A DNA stretch of 64,000 nucleotides from Plectrocnemia conspersa (GCA_009617715.1 VTFK01000053.1:248001-312000); one strand, 5' to 3'. Counted from the first letter of the stretch, positions 11,501 to 24,593 are shown. Made by a program: numbers and translations. Notes: generated by a model not told the origin, from the letters alone.

Positions 11501-14500
11501 GCAATAAAACCCTTCTGTAGCCCAATACTTAAGGGTGATTCCGCTCAAATATTCTAGAGATTCTGAAAATAGTCTCTTACAGTCATACCTCGATTTGTGC
11601 GGTAAATGGGTTCCGCAAAATTTCGCATAAATCGATGCATAGAAGATTAGTTACAAAAAATAAAAATCCGCATAAATCGAGCACATACAATATATGTATC
11701 AGGTTGTCCCAATAGTCTACGTTTATTTTACATTTACTACGTAAAAGCGGATTGTTAGTGAGGATATTAGGGCTGCCATTAAAGCAGGTCCGAGTTTAAC
11801 GATACAGAAACTAGCACAAAAGCTGAACGTGTCGCCTACATCATTTAAAAAATTAGGAAAGATATTAATTTGTAGAATATGGGTATCTGATAAATTGTTT
11901 GAGGAAAATCTAACGCAGTGAATTTCAATATGATAATAATTAATGGTTCTATAACAGAAAGATTTATTTTTGAGTAGAATTGTTACTGAAGATGAGAAGT
12001 GGATCCTTTACTAATTTAACACTCCCATGTAAAATGCAGTGGTTGGACACCAGTCAACCCCAAGAACAGGATTACATCCCAATGAAATAATGTTAAGCAT
12101 TTGATGGGATATATCGGATTAAAGACAGACAGTGTGCTCAGCTAATTAGTTTAAAAGCGACTCACTGCAAAAAATACCTTCCCTTATAAATTTAAGAAGG
12201 GTAATTTTACACCGAGACAGCGCTTGAAGAAATGAATACATTTTCTTGGAATCTCCTTTCTCATCCACTGTATTCTTCAAACATTGCTCAAACGACTATC
12301 ATCTATTTAGATCCCTGCAACAATTTTTAGGTGGAAAAAAATATTTTATAGATATAAAAAACGACATTAAAGAATTTATTGCTTCCAAAATGACATTATT
12401 TTTCGAATCAGATATAAAAAAATTGTTTAACATAATTGTAGAAAAAGATGAAGAATATATAATTTAGTAAAAGTATTACACATTTTAAATTTTAGCTCAT
12501 TTAACCCGCACCTTAAAAATCGCAGACTTATGGAACAACCTGATATGTACATTCTTGCATATCAATACAAAAGTGGCAGTATCGTAAACATTTAATTTAT
12601 TATTACTTTACAATAACAATATGAACTCGAAAATATAACTTCAAACAATTCTTTATACTATGTACATAACTTAAAACGGGATAACAATTTTAATATTCCT
12701 CTTCGTCGCTACTTTATTCTAATCTAACCTGTTGTTTTCTTAGAATTGATTCAAAATCATAACTAGCAGCAGATTCTTCTGGAATTTTTGCGTTTTATTT
12801 TTTTTTCAAATTCTTGTAAATTTCTTGTTAGTGTTATAAATGAAAAAAAAATTGATTTTTGACGCGTTAAAACGAAACTGCATAAACCAAGGTATAGATG
12901 TATACTATAAAATGCTGTGAAATCATCGATAGATATTTTTTAATAACTAAGAAGATGAAAATTTTTCGATGATCGACTTTTATATAATATTCTTGATGCG
13001 TAATTTTTTATTTAACCTGTTAACTGCGTTAGACGTATATATACGTCAATCCAAAAGATTATTTCAGGTATACTCGTCATGAAAATAAAAAATTATCATG
13101 TACTACAAATATTCCAGAATTCAGTAAGAAGTAATAAAAATGTAATTTAGTGGTATTTTCCCTTTATATTACCAATAAAACTGATATGTTTTAGGCATTT
13201 TAAAACCTAAATTCCGCAGTTAACTGGTTAAATAAAATAACGATGTTGCAACTCTCATTATTTATTGAATTGTTTTTATCACTGTTAGATTTTTGCGATT
13301 TATATTGATAATTTAATAAAATTATTTATTATCTTATCAAATCAATAATTATTATTAGCTGCATAGTTTTTAGGTCAATGTTGTTTAATATAATCTTGTA
13401 ACGTTATTCTTGTCGCTATATATACAATCTGAAAATAATTTTGTTTATTTTGCTCATCAGCAGAGAATGCGGGGACGGATCACCGGCAGCTTTAAGTAAC
13501 GGTTACCATTCTTCGACGAGCATGAGCGGTGCGAGTAGCGGCGAAAGGAAAAACTACAGCGACGAAGATACGCCGCCGCCGATAAATAATTCTCTAACGC
13601 CAAGTGAGTCGAAACCTCGTTTTTGTGTCAATGTCACGAAGATGTGCCCAGTTTCATAACGCTGATTTGTACTACGTTATAGGTAAACGTGATAACGGTT
13701 ACTCGTTGAATTATGGAACGGCTAAAAGTGTCACTGACGCCCCTCCGCCTACCCAGCAAAACGGTTATCAAACTGGCATACCTTTAAACTTTCGTACGTT
13801 TTGTCTCTCGTTTCGCGACTTATTTTGTTGTGGCCGTTTTTACTCATCCGTGTTTTTGTGTATTACAGTCGAAATCGCACCATCTTCCCCCGCTTCAATA
13901 GGTAAACGGTTCTCTCCCGCTCAAATCAGTGCTAATCAACCCCCTCAGAGGAGGGATAAAAAATCTCCTGATAGTACTACCCAACCTACGCATAGTCCGG
14001 CTCTGGTTACGAATACTGATACGCATCTTCCTAATACTACGACGCACCTTCCGCCTGATTATGAAACGTTAGTATTATATTGTAGATTTTTTAAATTAAC
14101 AATCGTGTGATTAGTGAACTAACGATTTGAATGATTGAATTTCAGGCAATATATCGAAATCAACTGTCCAGAACAGAAGCGGCGGTATAAAACTGAATTT
14201 AAGGCTGAGTACGAGGAATATAGACATTTGCATGCTCGTATAGAAGCCGTAGCGAATAAATTCACACTATTAGAAGAAAGGCTCAATAGTGAAAGGCCAG
14301 GCGGGACTAATCATAGAGTGAGTATTGTATATATCATTATATAGGTGTCCCAAAATTAACGCAAGATTTGAATTTGCCGTCATTTGTGCAGAAAATTTCG
14401 ACAAAAGAGTGCGTATGTGCCAGCAAAGCCGTGGAGGCCATTTGCCCGATGTTATATTCCATAAATAATCCTATCCTATGTACTTTATGATTCAATAAAA

Positions 14501-14924
14501 AAATAGCAAAATGTGTTTTCTATTTAATTCAAATCTTGCGTTCATTTTGGGACGCTCTTTACTAGATTTACCCGATTCATATGAAACTAAGATTGTCTTT
14601 TCAAAATTTAACGTGATAAAGAGCTAATCAAATTCGATGTTTCTTATTAAAAATTAAGTAAGGTTTTCAGTAAGAAAAGAAATGTTATTATAATAATGAA
14701 TTAAATACTCTTATATTATTATCTTTTCACTAATGTATTGTTTTATTCGTTTCCAGGAAATAAAACGACAGATCTTAGATGAATATCAAAAAATGCAGCA
14801 GCAACGTCAGCGCGATTTAGACAAGTTTAACTATTTACATTCAAAGTTGGCCCATATAAAAAAATTAGTCAGTGATTACGACCGTCTACAGCAGACTGCG
14901 CCGCCTCCGACTGCAGCCTACTGA
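8584..14924 (+). CDS. ELL: RNA polymerase II elongation factor ELL (Su(Tpl) orthologue), 11 exons, 5' end missing
   Basis: ELL suppresses RNA polymerase II pausing as part of super and little elongation complexes in the nucleus. Exons: 8584-8676, 8748-8902, 10179-10706, 10784-10854, 10946-11102, 11175-11354, 13464-13603, 13683-13793, 13869-14067, 14146-14317, 14757-14924; phases agree and give 657 codons plus stop. The first two exons and the start of the third match the ELL N-terminal domain (SSFECLQTNSG, RVIKPNQTDIGRKVKVKQ). Then come RERLIHILALRPYKKPEL and an Asn/Ser/Pro-rich linker. The last two exons form the occludin/ELL domain (QYIEINCPEQKRRYKTEF through KLAHIKKLVSDYDRLQQ). Intron 13794-13868 (75 nt) is itself open in frame, so it may be retained in some transcripts. 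The exon encoding roughly the first 80-90 residues was not located. Candidate polyadenylation signals are near 15757 and 15880. Confidence 0.92.
9151..9248. repeat. Short MITE family B, copy 1 (ELL intron)
   Basis: A 98-bp unit bounded by the inverted ends ttggccag and ctggccaa, with aaaaatgcatgccatttaat next to the left end. A second copy in the same intron at 9602-9686 shows that it is a repeat; a fragment (atttttctggccaag) is near 62440. Confidence 0.6.
9460..9540. repeat. Family A MITE, half copy (ELL intron)
   Basis: One arm of the family A palindrome (gcacgattttattgctttt, then cttctgagaagg) without its partner. It is preceded by cccactgcgacgg, as in the 44.6 and 62.5 kb copies, in reverse orientation. 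Confidence 0.7.
9602..9686. repeat. Short MITE family B, copy 2 (ELL intron)
   Basis: An 85-bp copy of the unit at 9151-9248 with left end ttggccag and diverged right end ctagccaa. Confidence 0.55.
10447..10614 (+). repeat. Coding 21-bp minisatellite in ELL
   Basis: Eight 7-residue units of the form VNHNG[N/S]A, with variants VSYNGSA, LNHNGNA and VNHSGNA, lie in the ELL linker exon. The 21-bp DNA unit is imperfect, with synonymous and Asn/Ser changes. The antisense strand is open and gives a Val-rich shadow frame that should not be annotated. Confidence 0.9.
11580..12900. mobile_element. Tigger/pogo-like DNA transposon relic interrupted by a mariner (ELL intron)
   Basis: The left end cagtcatacctcgatttgtg and, inverted, the right end (tgcataaaccaaggtatag) match over about 24 bp with a few differences. 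The end sequence resembles Tigger-type termini, which start CAGxCATACCTCG. No transposase was recognised. The mariner at 11699-12543 sits inside it, so this element inserted first. Confidence 0.55.
11699..12543 (+). mobile_element. Mariner element relic, about 845 bp, TA-flanked (ELL intron)
   Basis: The ends caggttgtcccaatagtcta and the inverted tagacttatggaacaacctg type sequence form imperfect terminal repeats flanked by TA. Inside, out-of-frame fragments read like a mariner transposase: a helix-turn-helix region near 11760-11860, EDEKWILY near 11990, LHPNE near 12070, and a C-terminal stretch (DYHLFRSLQQFLGGKKY) open at 12246-12467. Frameshifts and lost segments make it non-functional. The direction of the transposase is plus. 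Confidence 0.85.
13016..13227. mobile_element. piggyBac-type MITE, copy 1 (ELL intron)
   Basis: Terminal inverted repeats cctgttaactgcg and cgcagttaactgg type are flanked on both sides by TTAA (13012-13015 and 13228-13231), the target-site signature of piggyBac elements. It is 212 bp and non-coding. A second, opposite-orientation copy is at 27223-27457. Confidence 0.8.
14345..14555. mobile_element. Mariner-type MITE with transposase C-terminal remnant (ELL intron)
   Basis: Near-perfect terminal inverted repeats of about 28 bp (gtgtcccaaaattaacgcaa at the left; the inverse at the right). Just inside the left half, plus-strand sequence resembles the end of a mariner-family transposase (cys-x-x-serine-arg-gly-gly-his type ending) with shifts. 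The element is internally deleted and lies in the last ELL intron. Confidence 0.7.
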
Positions 14925-17900
14925 CACATGCTCCCGGGGCTGCTCTCACCGCTGCCACTCTTCACCGTGTCTTTGCACACATAACCATATCTCGCAGTAA
15001 CAAGACCACACGCTACAGACACATCATATCTAAAACTAGTGATTCTTAAAGACATTATAATATCACTTCTGTTTTTATGTGGAATCTAAGTATGGAATAT
15101 ATAGCAGTTTTATATTTAAAAATATAATTATTTACATATATGTATATATAAATATATGGAAAAAGAGGAAAATATTCATTTATATATATGTAAAAATATA
15201 TAAACGTACTGATTTCTATGAAATTTGTACACGTTGCTGCTTTAGATGAAGTTGTACCTTTTTTGTTGTGAATTTCATCTGCGTAAATGTTCTGTATTAT
15301 AATATATAAATTTATATTTACTCTACGATACATATGCATTTTGTTCAATTTTCCATGTTACTTTTCTCTTTTTTTGTGATCATTTCTTATATCTTATGTA
15401 TGATTTTTAATTGTATATTTTTTTTATTTTTGGGAGTTTCTATGTATGTATATATATATATTGCTAAGGTCTTTTTGGCCGTGTTACCAAAAAAAAACAA
15501 TAATTAAAAAAACAATAATTACCAGTGCAGCGTAGCCTTTTTTGCTGAATATACATATACGAAAATTATATAATGTAGTATAAAAACATTTTTATTTGCA
15601 TATTTCATCGCATGTTATTTGTTAAAAATGTATTTTAATATAATTACTGGAATTATATATCATCACAGGCTATGCAAATTATTACCATGTATTTTGATCA
15701 TCGTGAGTGATTAAACGTAAATTTAAAAGATTTTACACAGCTCTCGGTTGTATTAAAATAAATATAACCGAACAACGTTTTTGACCAAGTTATTATGTTT
15801 TTAATGTGTAAAATTTTTCATATATTTTAGTGCCACGTTATGAGTTATTATTTCAATTATTTTTTTGACGCATGTCAATAAAATCGTTTGTCTGTACTTT
15901 AATCGTTTGTATTATTTTATCCTTTTTATTTCATTTTTTTAATTCCGGTACAGACTTTGCATACACGATCACTCATTAGGATAGACATAAATTATATAAA
16001 AATCTAATGATTTAATATTATATTCACATTTATTAGAAAGATTCAGCGAGTTTTTAATTTTTTTTAAATATATTTAATGCAAAAAGATGTATGTATATAT
16101 TGTGTATCCAGTTAAGTCATTCGTTGCTAGTCTCACACGTGATTATGACATTTGATTATTTTTTTTGCAGTATCGAAAAAATAATACATACATAACGCTT
16201 TAGTAACAAACGTGAATATAATATTATACGTTCTTGTCCAATGTGTAATTATTAGTGATTAGTCGATTAATCTGTCCTTTGAACGACCATCCGAACCTAT
16301 AGTGATTCTCCCGCTGTAAAGATTATTACAATCATCGATTAGTTGCTATTAATAGTGTATATTGAAAAATTATATACAAAAAAATTGTATCCGTAGTCCG
16401 TTCTTCAAATTCGATCCATAAGTTATTTGGCCAATACTTTACGTGTCCATTGTATTGAATATTTATATATATTTCATATTTAGCTAATTATTGTCCATTT
16501 ATCGCAACTCCTTTTAACCCGTTTTCGTTATCTTAGCTATCGAAGAAATGACTTGTCCATTGGAATAATTTCAATCCGTCAAATGTGAAGCGTCCATTTT
16601 TTCTAAAGCGGAAATATGATTTCCTTTTTTATACGATACGAACGTTTATTAGATTTTACCTTCTTGTGTTGTGCTGTGTTTATCGCTCTTATCAATTAAT
16701 TCAAGTTGTATATTTTTGAAATTTTAAAGCGTTTCTCAAATTATTTTTTAATATTTGTTAAATAGATTTTGCTCATTATGTTAACATTCCAACAATAGTA
16801 TTGTCTTGTGCGGATTCGAAAGCAATATTAGGTCGAAATTATTTTTTTCTGCGGAGCAGCTGCCTTTGATTATTTTATAATCTTTTATTGTTGGCTTAAT
16901 ACATACGTTTGCGATTCTCTTCCTGAAATGCGAGCGATTCGTGCGTATATTTCGCGTCGTTTGAAACATTTACATTCATGCTTTTAATATTTTAAATATT
17001 ATGAAGGCATTTTTTAATTTATAATGATGATATCGTGTCTGATACGTTTAGTTTTGTCGTTTTATTTTTCTCTCGAGGTGTATGTAGTTGTGGGCATACG
17101 CGATAACAGGAGTGAGCGATTCGGCCGTCCGCGCGACCGCCGCCGACTTAAGCATTGAACTTTGACTTAGGCTTTCGTAAATAAGTGAAAATTATCGTTT
17201 AAGTTATTTTATAAGGTTTATTAAAAAAAATCATTGTAGTCAAGATGCTAGGAGTTTAACCTATGTGGAAATGTTGTCGCGACAGTTACGTCCCCGCGAG
17301 CGGGACACGAAGAAGTACTTTTTATTTGAATTTAATTCCCCAATTTTTAAATATTTGATATTAATAAATATATATATACAAAAAAATAATAAAATACAAA
17401 AATCAATAAAAAGTTATATTTGGATTATATAATTTTAGAGTTAGCCATGGGAAATATGTAAAAATGCTTTTTCTTATATGGGTGTCCTCAAAGTGTTACG
17501 ATTTTTTTAAAGACTTGAAAAAAATTGAAGGGGCTTCCTTAAATGTATGTTCTTTTTTTATTTAAGAAAAAAAGCGACCCTCCACAATCGTGAATGTTGG
17601 AGGTTCGTTTTTTTTTATTTCATTTAATTCAGTGAAGTGTTCGATATGAATGCGAAAAATCAGTATGGTGTGATTGTTCTGAATATAGTACACTGTGCGT
17701 TTTTTTAAATTAAAAAAATGTTATTTGTTATATTCTTCTCATTAAATGGCGTGTTGCAACTTTTATTTGTGATATTTTTATATGATTTAAACTGTTATTG
17801 AATATGTGCAATAATAAACTCTTTCTCTATTATCCAGAACAAAAATTTCTTCAGAACAAAAGGCCAATTGTTTTATATTTATTACTTTTGCATCTTGTTA

Positions 17901-20004
17901 AATTATTATAATATATTATATATATAATAAAAAAAATGAATACTCTTATACGTATATGTAACAAGATGACATTATGCACAAAGCCATATCGGTCATATAC
18001 ATATAAACGCTATTAACGATTACCATGAATGTGCCTCGTTAAGTTTTAACTCTTGTTGAACCGATTGTTACTTGACAGTTTTTGTTGTTTATAACGCACT
18101 ATATGTTTAAATAACATTTTGTTTAAAATTTGCAATCTCGATTGTATTTTTAGAATATATTATATTAAAAAAATATTTATTGCATTCTTATTTGTATATG
18201 TATATATGAAAAAATAATTTACCATTCATTATTTAATATCTTATATTAGCACAGTGTACATAGTGTTATGTTTGTATTATATAAGAAAAGTAATCATGCA
18301 ACTTCTACCAACGCAAACGATTCAAATTGATTCTAAATCGTGAGAGTTCAAATTTTACTTACATAATGTGCATTATAACGATATGATAAAACGAATTGTA
18401 TGATATATATATATGTATGAGAAATTGTAACGATTCACAAATATATACGAAAATACAGTGGAAATCGTTTATGTATTGTATGTGTATATATTTATTAATA
18501 TACACATCAGGTAATCCATGATTTTCGACGCGAGACAGGCTATGCTTGTTTAGTGTTATAGTTTAAAAATTTGTATAAAAATACTGCCAAATCGTATAGT
18601 TTAAATTTTTGTATATTTTATTATGGATAAATTGGTTCGTTTTTAAAATCTGCCGTCTCGTATGAGCCAGTTTCGCGAGCTCTTACTAGTCCCGAAAACG
18701 TTAGTTGAATTTATTATATGTTACGACGTTAGATCGCGCAAAGTCAACGATCGGACGTTTATCTTATTTTAATCGTCAATGAGAAATTTCTATCGTCGAC
18801 TAGTTGCACCAGTTGAAGATTTGGCGTATTTTTAAATCAATCTATATATGTAAATCTTTATTTATTTGTCTATAAACATTTTTTATTATTTATTTATTGA
18901 TCGTAAATTAATTACAAAAAATTTTTTGCAATGTATAATAAATGAAACAATCATATTCCAAATCATTTTTGCTAAATGATATTTTAAAATAGATATTTTT
19001 TTAAACGCAACTTAAGATTAAATAAAAAAAAGAATTATATATATATTCGCCATAGATATTAAAATAATAAAAAAACAGGCCTTGGATTACTTGAACGCGG
19101 TCGAATAGTGAAAAATAATAAATATATAAAATACCTCAAAATCATTGTAACATATGCTGTGTTATCGGATGTGAGACGTCCGCGCCTGTACATCTACAAT
19201 AACGACGTTTATTTTTACATATTTATTTCCACTGTACTTATCCCGAGTGGCAATACGTGCGCGCGCAATATAAAAAAAATCATAAATTCTAAAACCAGTG
19301 CCAATGCGTTTCCAATAACGTTTACGTGCAAACTGATCGTTGTTACTTTTTTACGCTTTCCACTAAATCGTTTGCATAGATAAATGTGATTGGTAAATTG
19401 CGATAAATTGTACGATTGTATATTTTTGTATGCCGCTCGGGAAATAAATAAATGATTATATATATTTATATGACAATGTGCCTGAAATTCCAAAAATATA
19501 TGTCAATAGATTAGTCAATGAGAAATGAAAGAATTCGCATACCTTCCGCCCCTTGCCAATTTGTATAAATAAATAGCTAACGGCTGATAGGTTGTGTGAT
19601 AACTATTTGTGAGGTTGTAAATTATTTCCTTATCGGTAAAGTGCTGGGGACACTATCTTGTAAAAATCCTAATTATTTTAATTATAAGTAAAAATGTGAA
19701 AAGAAGAAAAAATAAATATTATTATATGCATGCAGCAATTAAAGAACGCCTTTTATTTCCAACCTTTCGTACGATTATAAATAAATAACACAATTTACAA
19801 ACTAAAATTTTTTATTCATACATATAAGATGTATTTGTTACAAAATTGAAATTAATGAAAGACGACTTTCATCGATGACTTTTTAAAAATACATTTTTTT
19901 CTTATATCTGTAAAGTAAGATGAACAATTAATTTATACTCAAAGAAGATAAAAAAATAACAAGAAAATTTGTCCATTATATTATATACAAAACGTCAAAA
20001 CAAT
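14925..20004. other. ELL 3' flank / intergenic, AT-rich
   Basis: About 5 kb with no recognisable exon on either strand. The first part (to about 15.9 kb) is probably ELL 3' UTR; it has aataaa motifs near 15757 and 15880. The rest is low-complexity A/T with stretches of tatata. The minus-strand aataaa at 19811-19816 is a plausible polyadenylation signal for U2af38. Confidence 0.5.
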
Positions 20005-23000
20005 CTAATATCTTCCCGAACGAGAGCTCCTAGTGTCTTTGTTCCTGCGATCTCTAGATCTCGATCTACGACGATTGTTGCCACCTCCGGCGCCACCGCC
20101 GCCGCCTCCTCCTCCTCCGCCACCACCGCCGCCGCCTCCACCGCCACCTCCACCACCGCCACCGCCGCCTCCACGTTCGCGAGATCTAGATCTACTGCGA
20201 CGACCGCCAGATCCGCCGATTGGCATCTTGCGCCTGGAGTACAAGTACCTGAAACAAATTAAATAGTTTTAAAATGAATAGCCGCAGAATTAATAAGCAC
20301 ATTATTAATACAAGATACCTTCTAAGGTCACGGGATATTGGTTTCAAATGCATGAAATTGCAAAATCCAGAACGGGTGCATTCTCCCATTTCGTACTGAC
20401 GACAGCATGCTTCACGAAAATCAGTAACCGGCGACAACTCGGCGTATACGGGGCGGCCACCAAACCATCTATTGTTCAAATCGTTTGCAGCTTTTTCTGC
20501 ATCTTCTTCACGTCTGAACTATAATAAAAAAAAAAAAGGTCAATATTTTCAACTGATTTAAAGACATATAAACTAGTCAATATTTTCAGACACAATACCC
20601 CACTCGCATATATTTGATTTAAATAATCTATCAGTACAAGATATATTAAGATAAAATAAAAATAATGCATTTCAGTTTTTAACTGATTTAAAATACAGCA
20701 GACATATAAACTAGTAAACCTATGATGACTTTGTAAGGAGTAAATTCTTGCAGCCGAGTATCAATTATAAATACTAATTGGGTGAATGCATAACTGCTGT
20801 TATAAAGGCAAAAATTTATTCTACCAAACTGCAAGTTGCGTAAAATCAAAATTAAAACCTAATTAATTTACATCTAAAATGGATTTCATTTTAAGTTGAA
20901 AAAATATTTATAACAGCTAATGTTGGATCAAACTAAATTTAATATGTAATTTGTCATGTTTTTTTTATGTGCAAAATAAACGCAAGTTTCCAGTGAATAT
21001 AAAAAAAAAAATTATGGTCAGTTTTCGATCATGTGTGCGTAAAAAAATATTTTAAAATTAAAGTCGTAATACGAAAAAATATTTTAAAATTAAAGTCGTA
21101 ATACTTTTTTGATATAGAAAAAACATTCATTCCATAGATAGCAGCACCAAAAGCTTGTTTTGTGGATTGTTAAATATCAGAAGTAAAAAAAGATAGATTC
21201 CACCTGTCCCGTGGTAGTGATTATACCGAATTCGTCGGTTAGGTGTTAGTATTATCATATAAGAACAATAATCTTTCAACTTTACGGCTACATGGATTAC
21301 AGAAAATTGTATTATCTTACAAAATTTAGTTAGTGCGAGACTCGAATATTTAAATTCTGCTTTAAATATGGCACAAGGTTTGCCACTTTTATGATTATCT
21401 TGTGAAGAAAAATGTTTGACTGAAAAGTATATCAGAAATGATTTTCTAAGAAAGTATTCTTTAACACCATCCCGGTCGATCATGCCCGAATTAACTTAGA
21501 AATTTGTATTTTGTGAACTCTCATCTCAAAAATCAGCAAATTCCTCGATAGCTGATGATTCGCAATACTCAAAAAAGTATTTAATATTCTCCGGAGTGCC
21601 GGAAGAATCTAATCTTTGTTCACTGCGTATTCTTTTATTCAGGGCCTTGAGAAAATATTATATACGGGCCCTTTTAGTTATATGGATGAAGAGACGTAAC
21701 GTTACGGCAGTATGCAGAGCCTCGGGAAAAATCCACCTTTGCTTCTATTGATAAATTACACAAACTTGAACTTTATATTATATACTGATTTGAAAAAATT
21801 CAAATACATTACAGAAATTACCAATTCTTTATCTTTACAAGATGATTTAGATTCTTTGTACAGTTTGACTACGAAATCTTTACTGATATATTACAATAAA
21901 AAATGTTCATCAATCATTTCTTGACTAGCTGTGCAAATCTTTTCACTTTTGTCACGAAAGAGAAAAAAACATATAAACAGTGATAACATAAAGATTCAAA
22001 GTAGATGTTTCTGTCATTAAAAATTGTCTTCAAATGAAAAGAGGGTATATCATTATTTTTAGTATATCTAGATAACTAAAAAATTCGTGTTACGTGTGTA
22101 AGTTAAATTAAATGGTTTAAGTAAGACTTAAATATCAACCCTAAGACCGAAAACACGAAATTAAAAGTAATCACAGACAAATTAAGTTTGTTTTGTAAAT
22201 GAGTTGGGATCTTCTTTCGCTAATTCTTTCAATACTCAAGCAGCCTTACCCACTCTTATCTTCAATTAAATGCTTATAAATTAGAACTTATTCGAATGAC
22301 GTTGTGGAAACCACATGACCACCTGCAAATTTACAGCAATACAATCCGAAAAACTTTTAGTGAAATTGACGCACTGAGCGTGAGAAACAAACGCTCAGTA
22401 AAGACTGTTTTTAATCTTTTAAATTGGCAAGTGCCATTATATATTATACGGACAGAACTTTGGGGAGGTCTTTATATATACAAGTGCAAAGTATCAGTTA
22501 TAAATTTTAAAAGTATTTGCATTTCAAAATGCATCACAATAGTCTTTCGGAATCTTTTCAATTGGCAAAGGTCAATAAAAACTTCTTACTAGAAAACGGA
22601 CGCGGACACAGCTAATCATATTACATCCCCAGAATGTCGTAATTGGCCAGTTTGACAATGTATATAAAAGCAGATACACAGAGCCTAAATGATAACATCT
22701 GCTAGACAGCAGCCCGACAACTTCAATCAGAGCCCTCTAACTTGGACTAGCTGTGTTTGTATGACCTTTAAACCAACGACGGACAGAGAACAAATATGGT
22801 TCTAGGAAAAATCACCGACCAGTAAATTTGTCGAATGGAAATTCATCAATTCTACAGTTGATTTATTTATTAAGAATCGTGAAATGTCAGTATTTACATC
22901 AGTATAAACATATTTAATATCTTTGTTCGTCATTTCATTTTATTTTGATTTAATTTTTATTTATTATAATATATCTTTACATTTTTTTTTACGATATCTT

Positions 23001-24378
23001 GAAATGTTTGTTCTGTTGTTTATTTATTTACTCACGTTTAGATACAAATTAATTATTTATACACTTATTTTTTAATTACTTTAATGTAATGTAATATTGT
23101 AAATTAATGCTATTCACGCATTCCCAGCTACAAAAGAGCCGACGACGCTCAGCATATACAATATAACAATCTTTTCTGCAAAGGCACTCTTTCAGTTAGA
23201 CAGAATTATGCACACCTAGTGCTGTAAATCAAACAATAAAAAAGTAATACAAGAATAGTTATCATAAATATAAATTCTGACTGGCGAATAAACGTCCTAT
23301 TCTACTTAATCGATCAATTTAAAATTTCATTAAAATTGGAACAATACACGGAAATATTAAAAATATTCATATTTTTCATAGATAAAATATCAAACGAAGA
23401 AATTAAATATGTTATAATAAATAAATCATTAGCAATCGATTGTAGAATCGATGAACTTTTCGTTGGATGAATTGCGGGTTGGTGAATTTTCCATTCGACA
23501 AATTTACCATTCTTTCCGGATATAATTTATATAATTTTTTTAACAAAATACTGTCTTATAAATGAAATATCAGCACATTTTAAAGTTTGTTTACTATTTA
23601 TGATCACTGTAGTTATTTTAGAAGTTGTAATCGACTTATATTATTACGAAATAAGAAAATGAATATTACTAATATTTTCGACATTTCGTATACCTTAATG
23701 TAAACGTTCCCGACTAGGTGATCGCCGAGGTTGTCACATACGTTCATCTCTTCGATTTCTCCGTACTTATCTTCGCATTCGACGAACACATCCTCGAAAA
23801 AGTTGTCGTAATGCTCTTGCATCTCTTCGTCGGACACGTTAGCGACGACTAAAAGAAAAATTGAATTTGAATACATAGTTTGAAGAACCGTGACGTTCGA
23901 TCGAATACGTACGATGGCTTCCGTCGGCCGATTTGGCCGAATTCTGGGGATTTACGTATAAATTTTGCAGTAAACATGTCTGCGAGAAGGTCGGTTTGTT
24001 GTGGATTCTCGAACAGCGGTCTCCGTGTCTGCACGCTCCGATTTTAAAATAAAAGGAGCAATTTACTCTGAAAAGTAAAAGTACAATTAATCAGTAATAT
24101 GAATTTGGTTAGAATACGTATAGAAGGAATAAGAACGCGTTCGTCGCTAGTTCGAACTTAAATACGATGGTATGTATCTGTAGAAGGTTAGGTCGCTCTT
24201 TTTCGACTCTGAAGGCCGAACGGTTGAAAATGGTATTTGAAACTCGAAAGTGAACTGAGCCGCCATGCGCTATAATCGTTCCCGGGCACAATCACAATAT
24301 CGTTCAAAGACAGCTAAAAGCGACGGTTACTCACTTGTCCTTTTCCGTGCCGAAGATAGCCGCCAGATACTCCGCCAT
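20005..24378 (-). CDS. U2af38: Splicing factor U2AF 35 kDa subunit (U2af38/U2AF1), 5 coding exons
   Basis: U2AF small subunit binds the AG of the 3' splice site and pairs with U2AF large subunit during early spliceosome assembly in the nucleus. Coding exons on the minus strand: 24378-24335, 24067-23913, 23848-23694, 20518-20319, 20248-20005; total 265 aa. In order: start [15 protein letters not shown]; zinc finger 1 with [18 protein letters not shown]; the UHM/pseudo-RRM ([46 protein letters not shown]); zinc finger 2 ([19 protein letters not shown]); then a C-terminal Arg/Ser tail around 27 consecutive glycines. Length and domains match the family. The 3.2 kb intron 3 holds a MITE. A minus-strand aataaa at 19811-19816 would give a 3' UTR of about 200 nt. 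Confidence 0.96.
20519..22822. other. U2af38 intron 3, distal part, no gene recognised
   Basis: AT-rich intron sequence. A 118-codon minus-strand frame at 21127-21483 and a 98-codon plus-strand frame at 22296-22592 have no recognisable domain. Around 22655-22740 a tataaaag motif followed by agacagcagcccgacaac looks promoter-like and could be a remnant retroelement end, but no partner repeat was found. Confidence 0.35.
22823..23510. mobile_element. MITE with long terminal inverted repeats (U2af38 intron)
   Basis: The left end (gtaaatttgtcgaatggaaa, then ttctacagttgatttattta) recurs inverted at about 23420-23510, where an extra stretch of about 25 bp interrupts the match. The 690-bp unit has no transposase. 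The family and target-site duplication could not be determined. Confidence 0.65.
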
Positions 24379-24593
24379 GCTGAAAAATCAGCGCGGCAAA
24401 GGCCGGAAAGACAGCAAAGCCAAATATGACGCCGGCTTCAGGGCTGCCAACGCAAGCGACAGTCGTCACTCGCCCATTCGGTTAATTCCATATGGCAACA
24501 TTATACTATCATATAGTAGTATGTATTGAATATTATTTATAACTGTCGAGAGATTGAAATAATTTTAATCAAGCTATGCTACAAACGCATTTC

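Noticed and set aside
20033..20266. Plus-strand polyproline frame
   Set aside because: It is the antisense of the U2af38 glycine run.
21127..21483. 118-codon minus-strand frame in the U2af38 intron
   Set aside because: No recognisable domain; possibly decayed transposon sequence, not enough to name.
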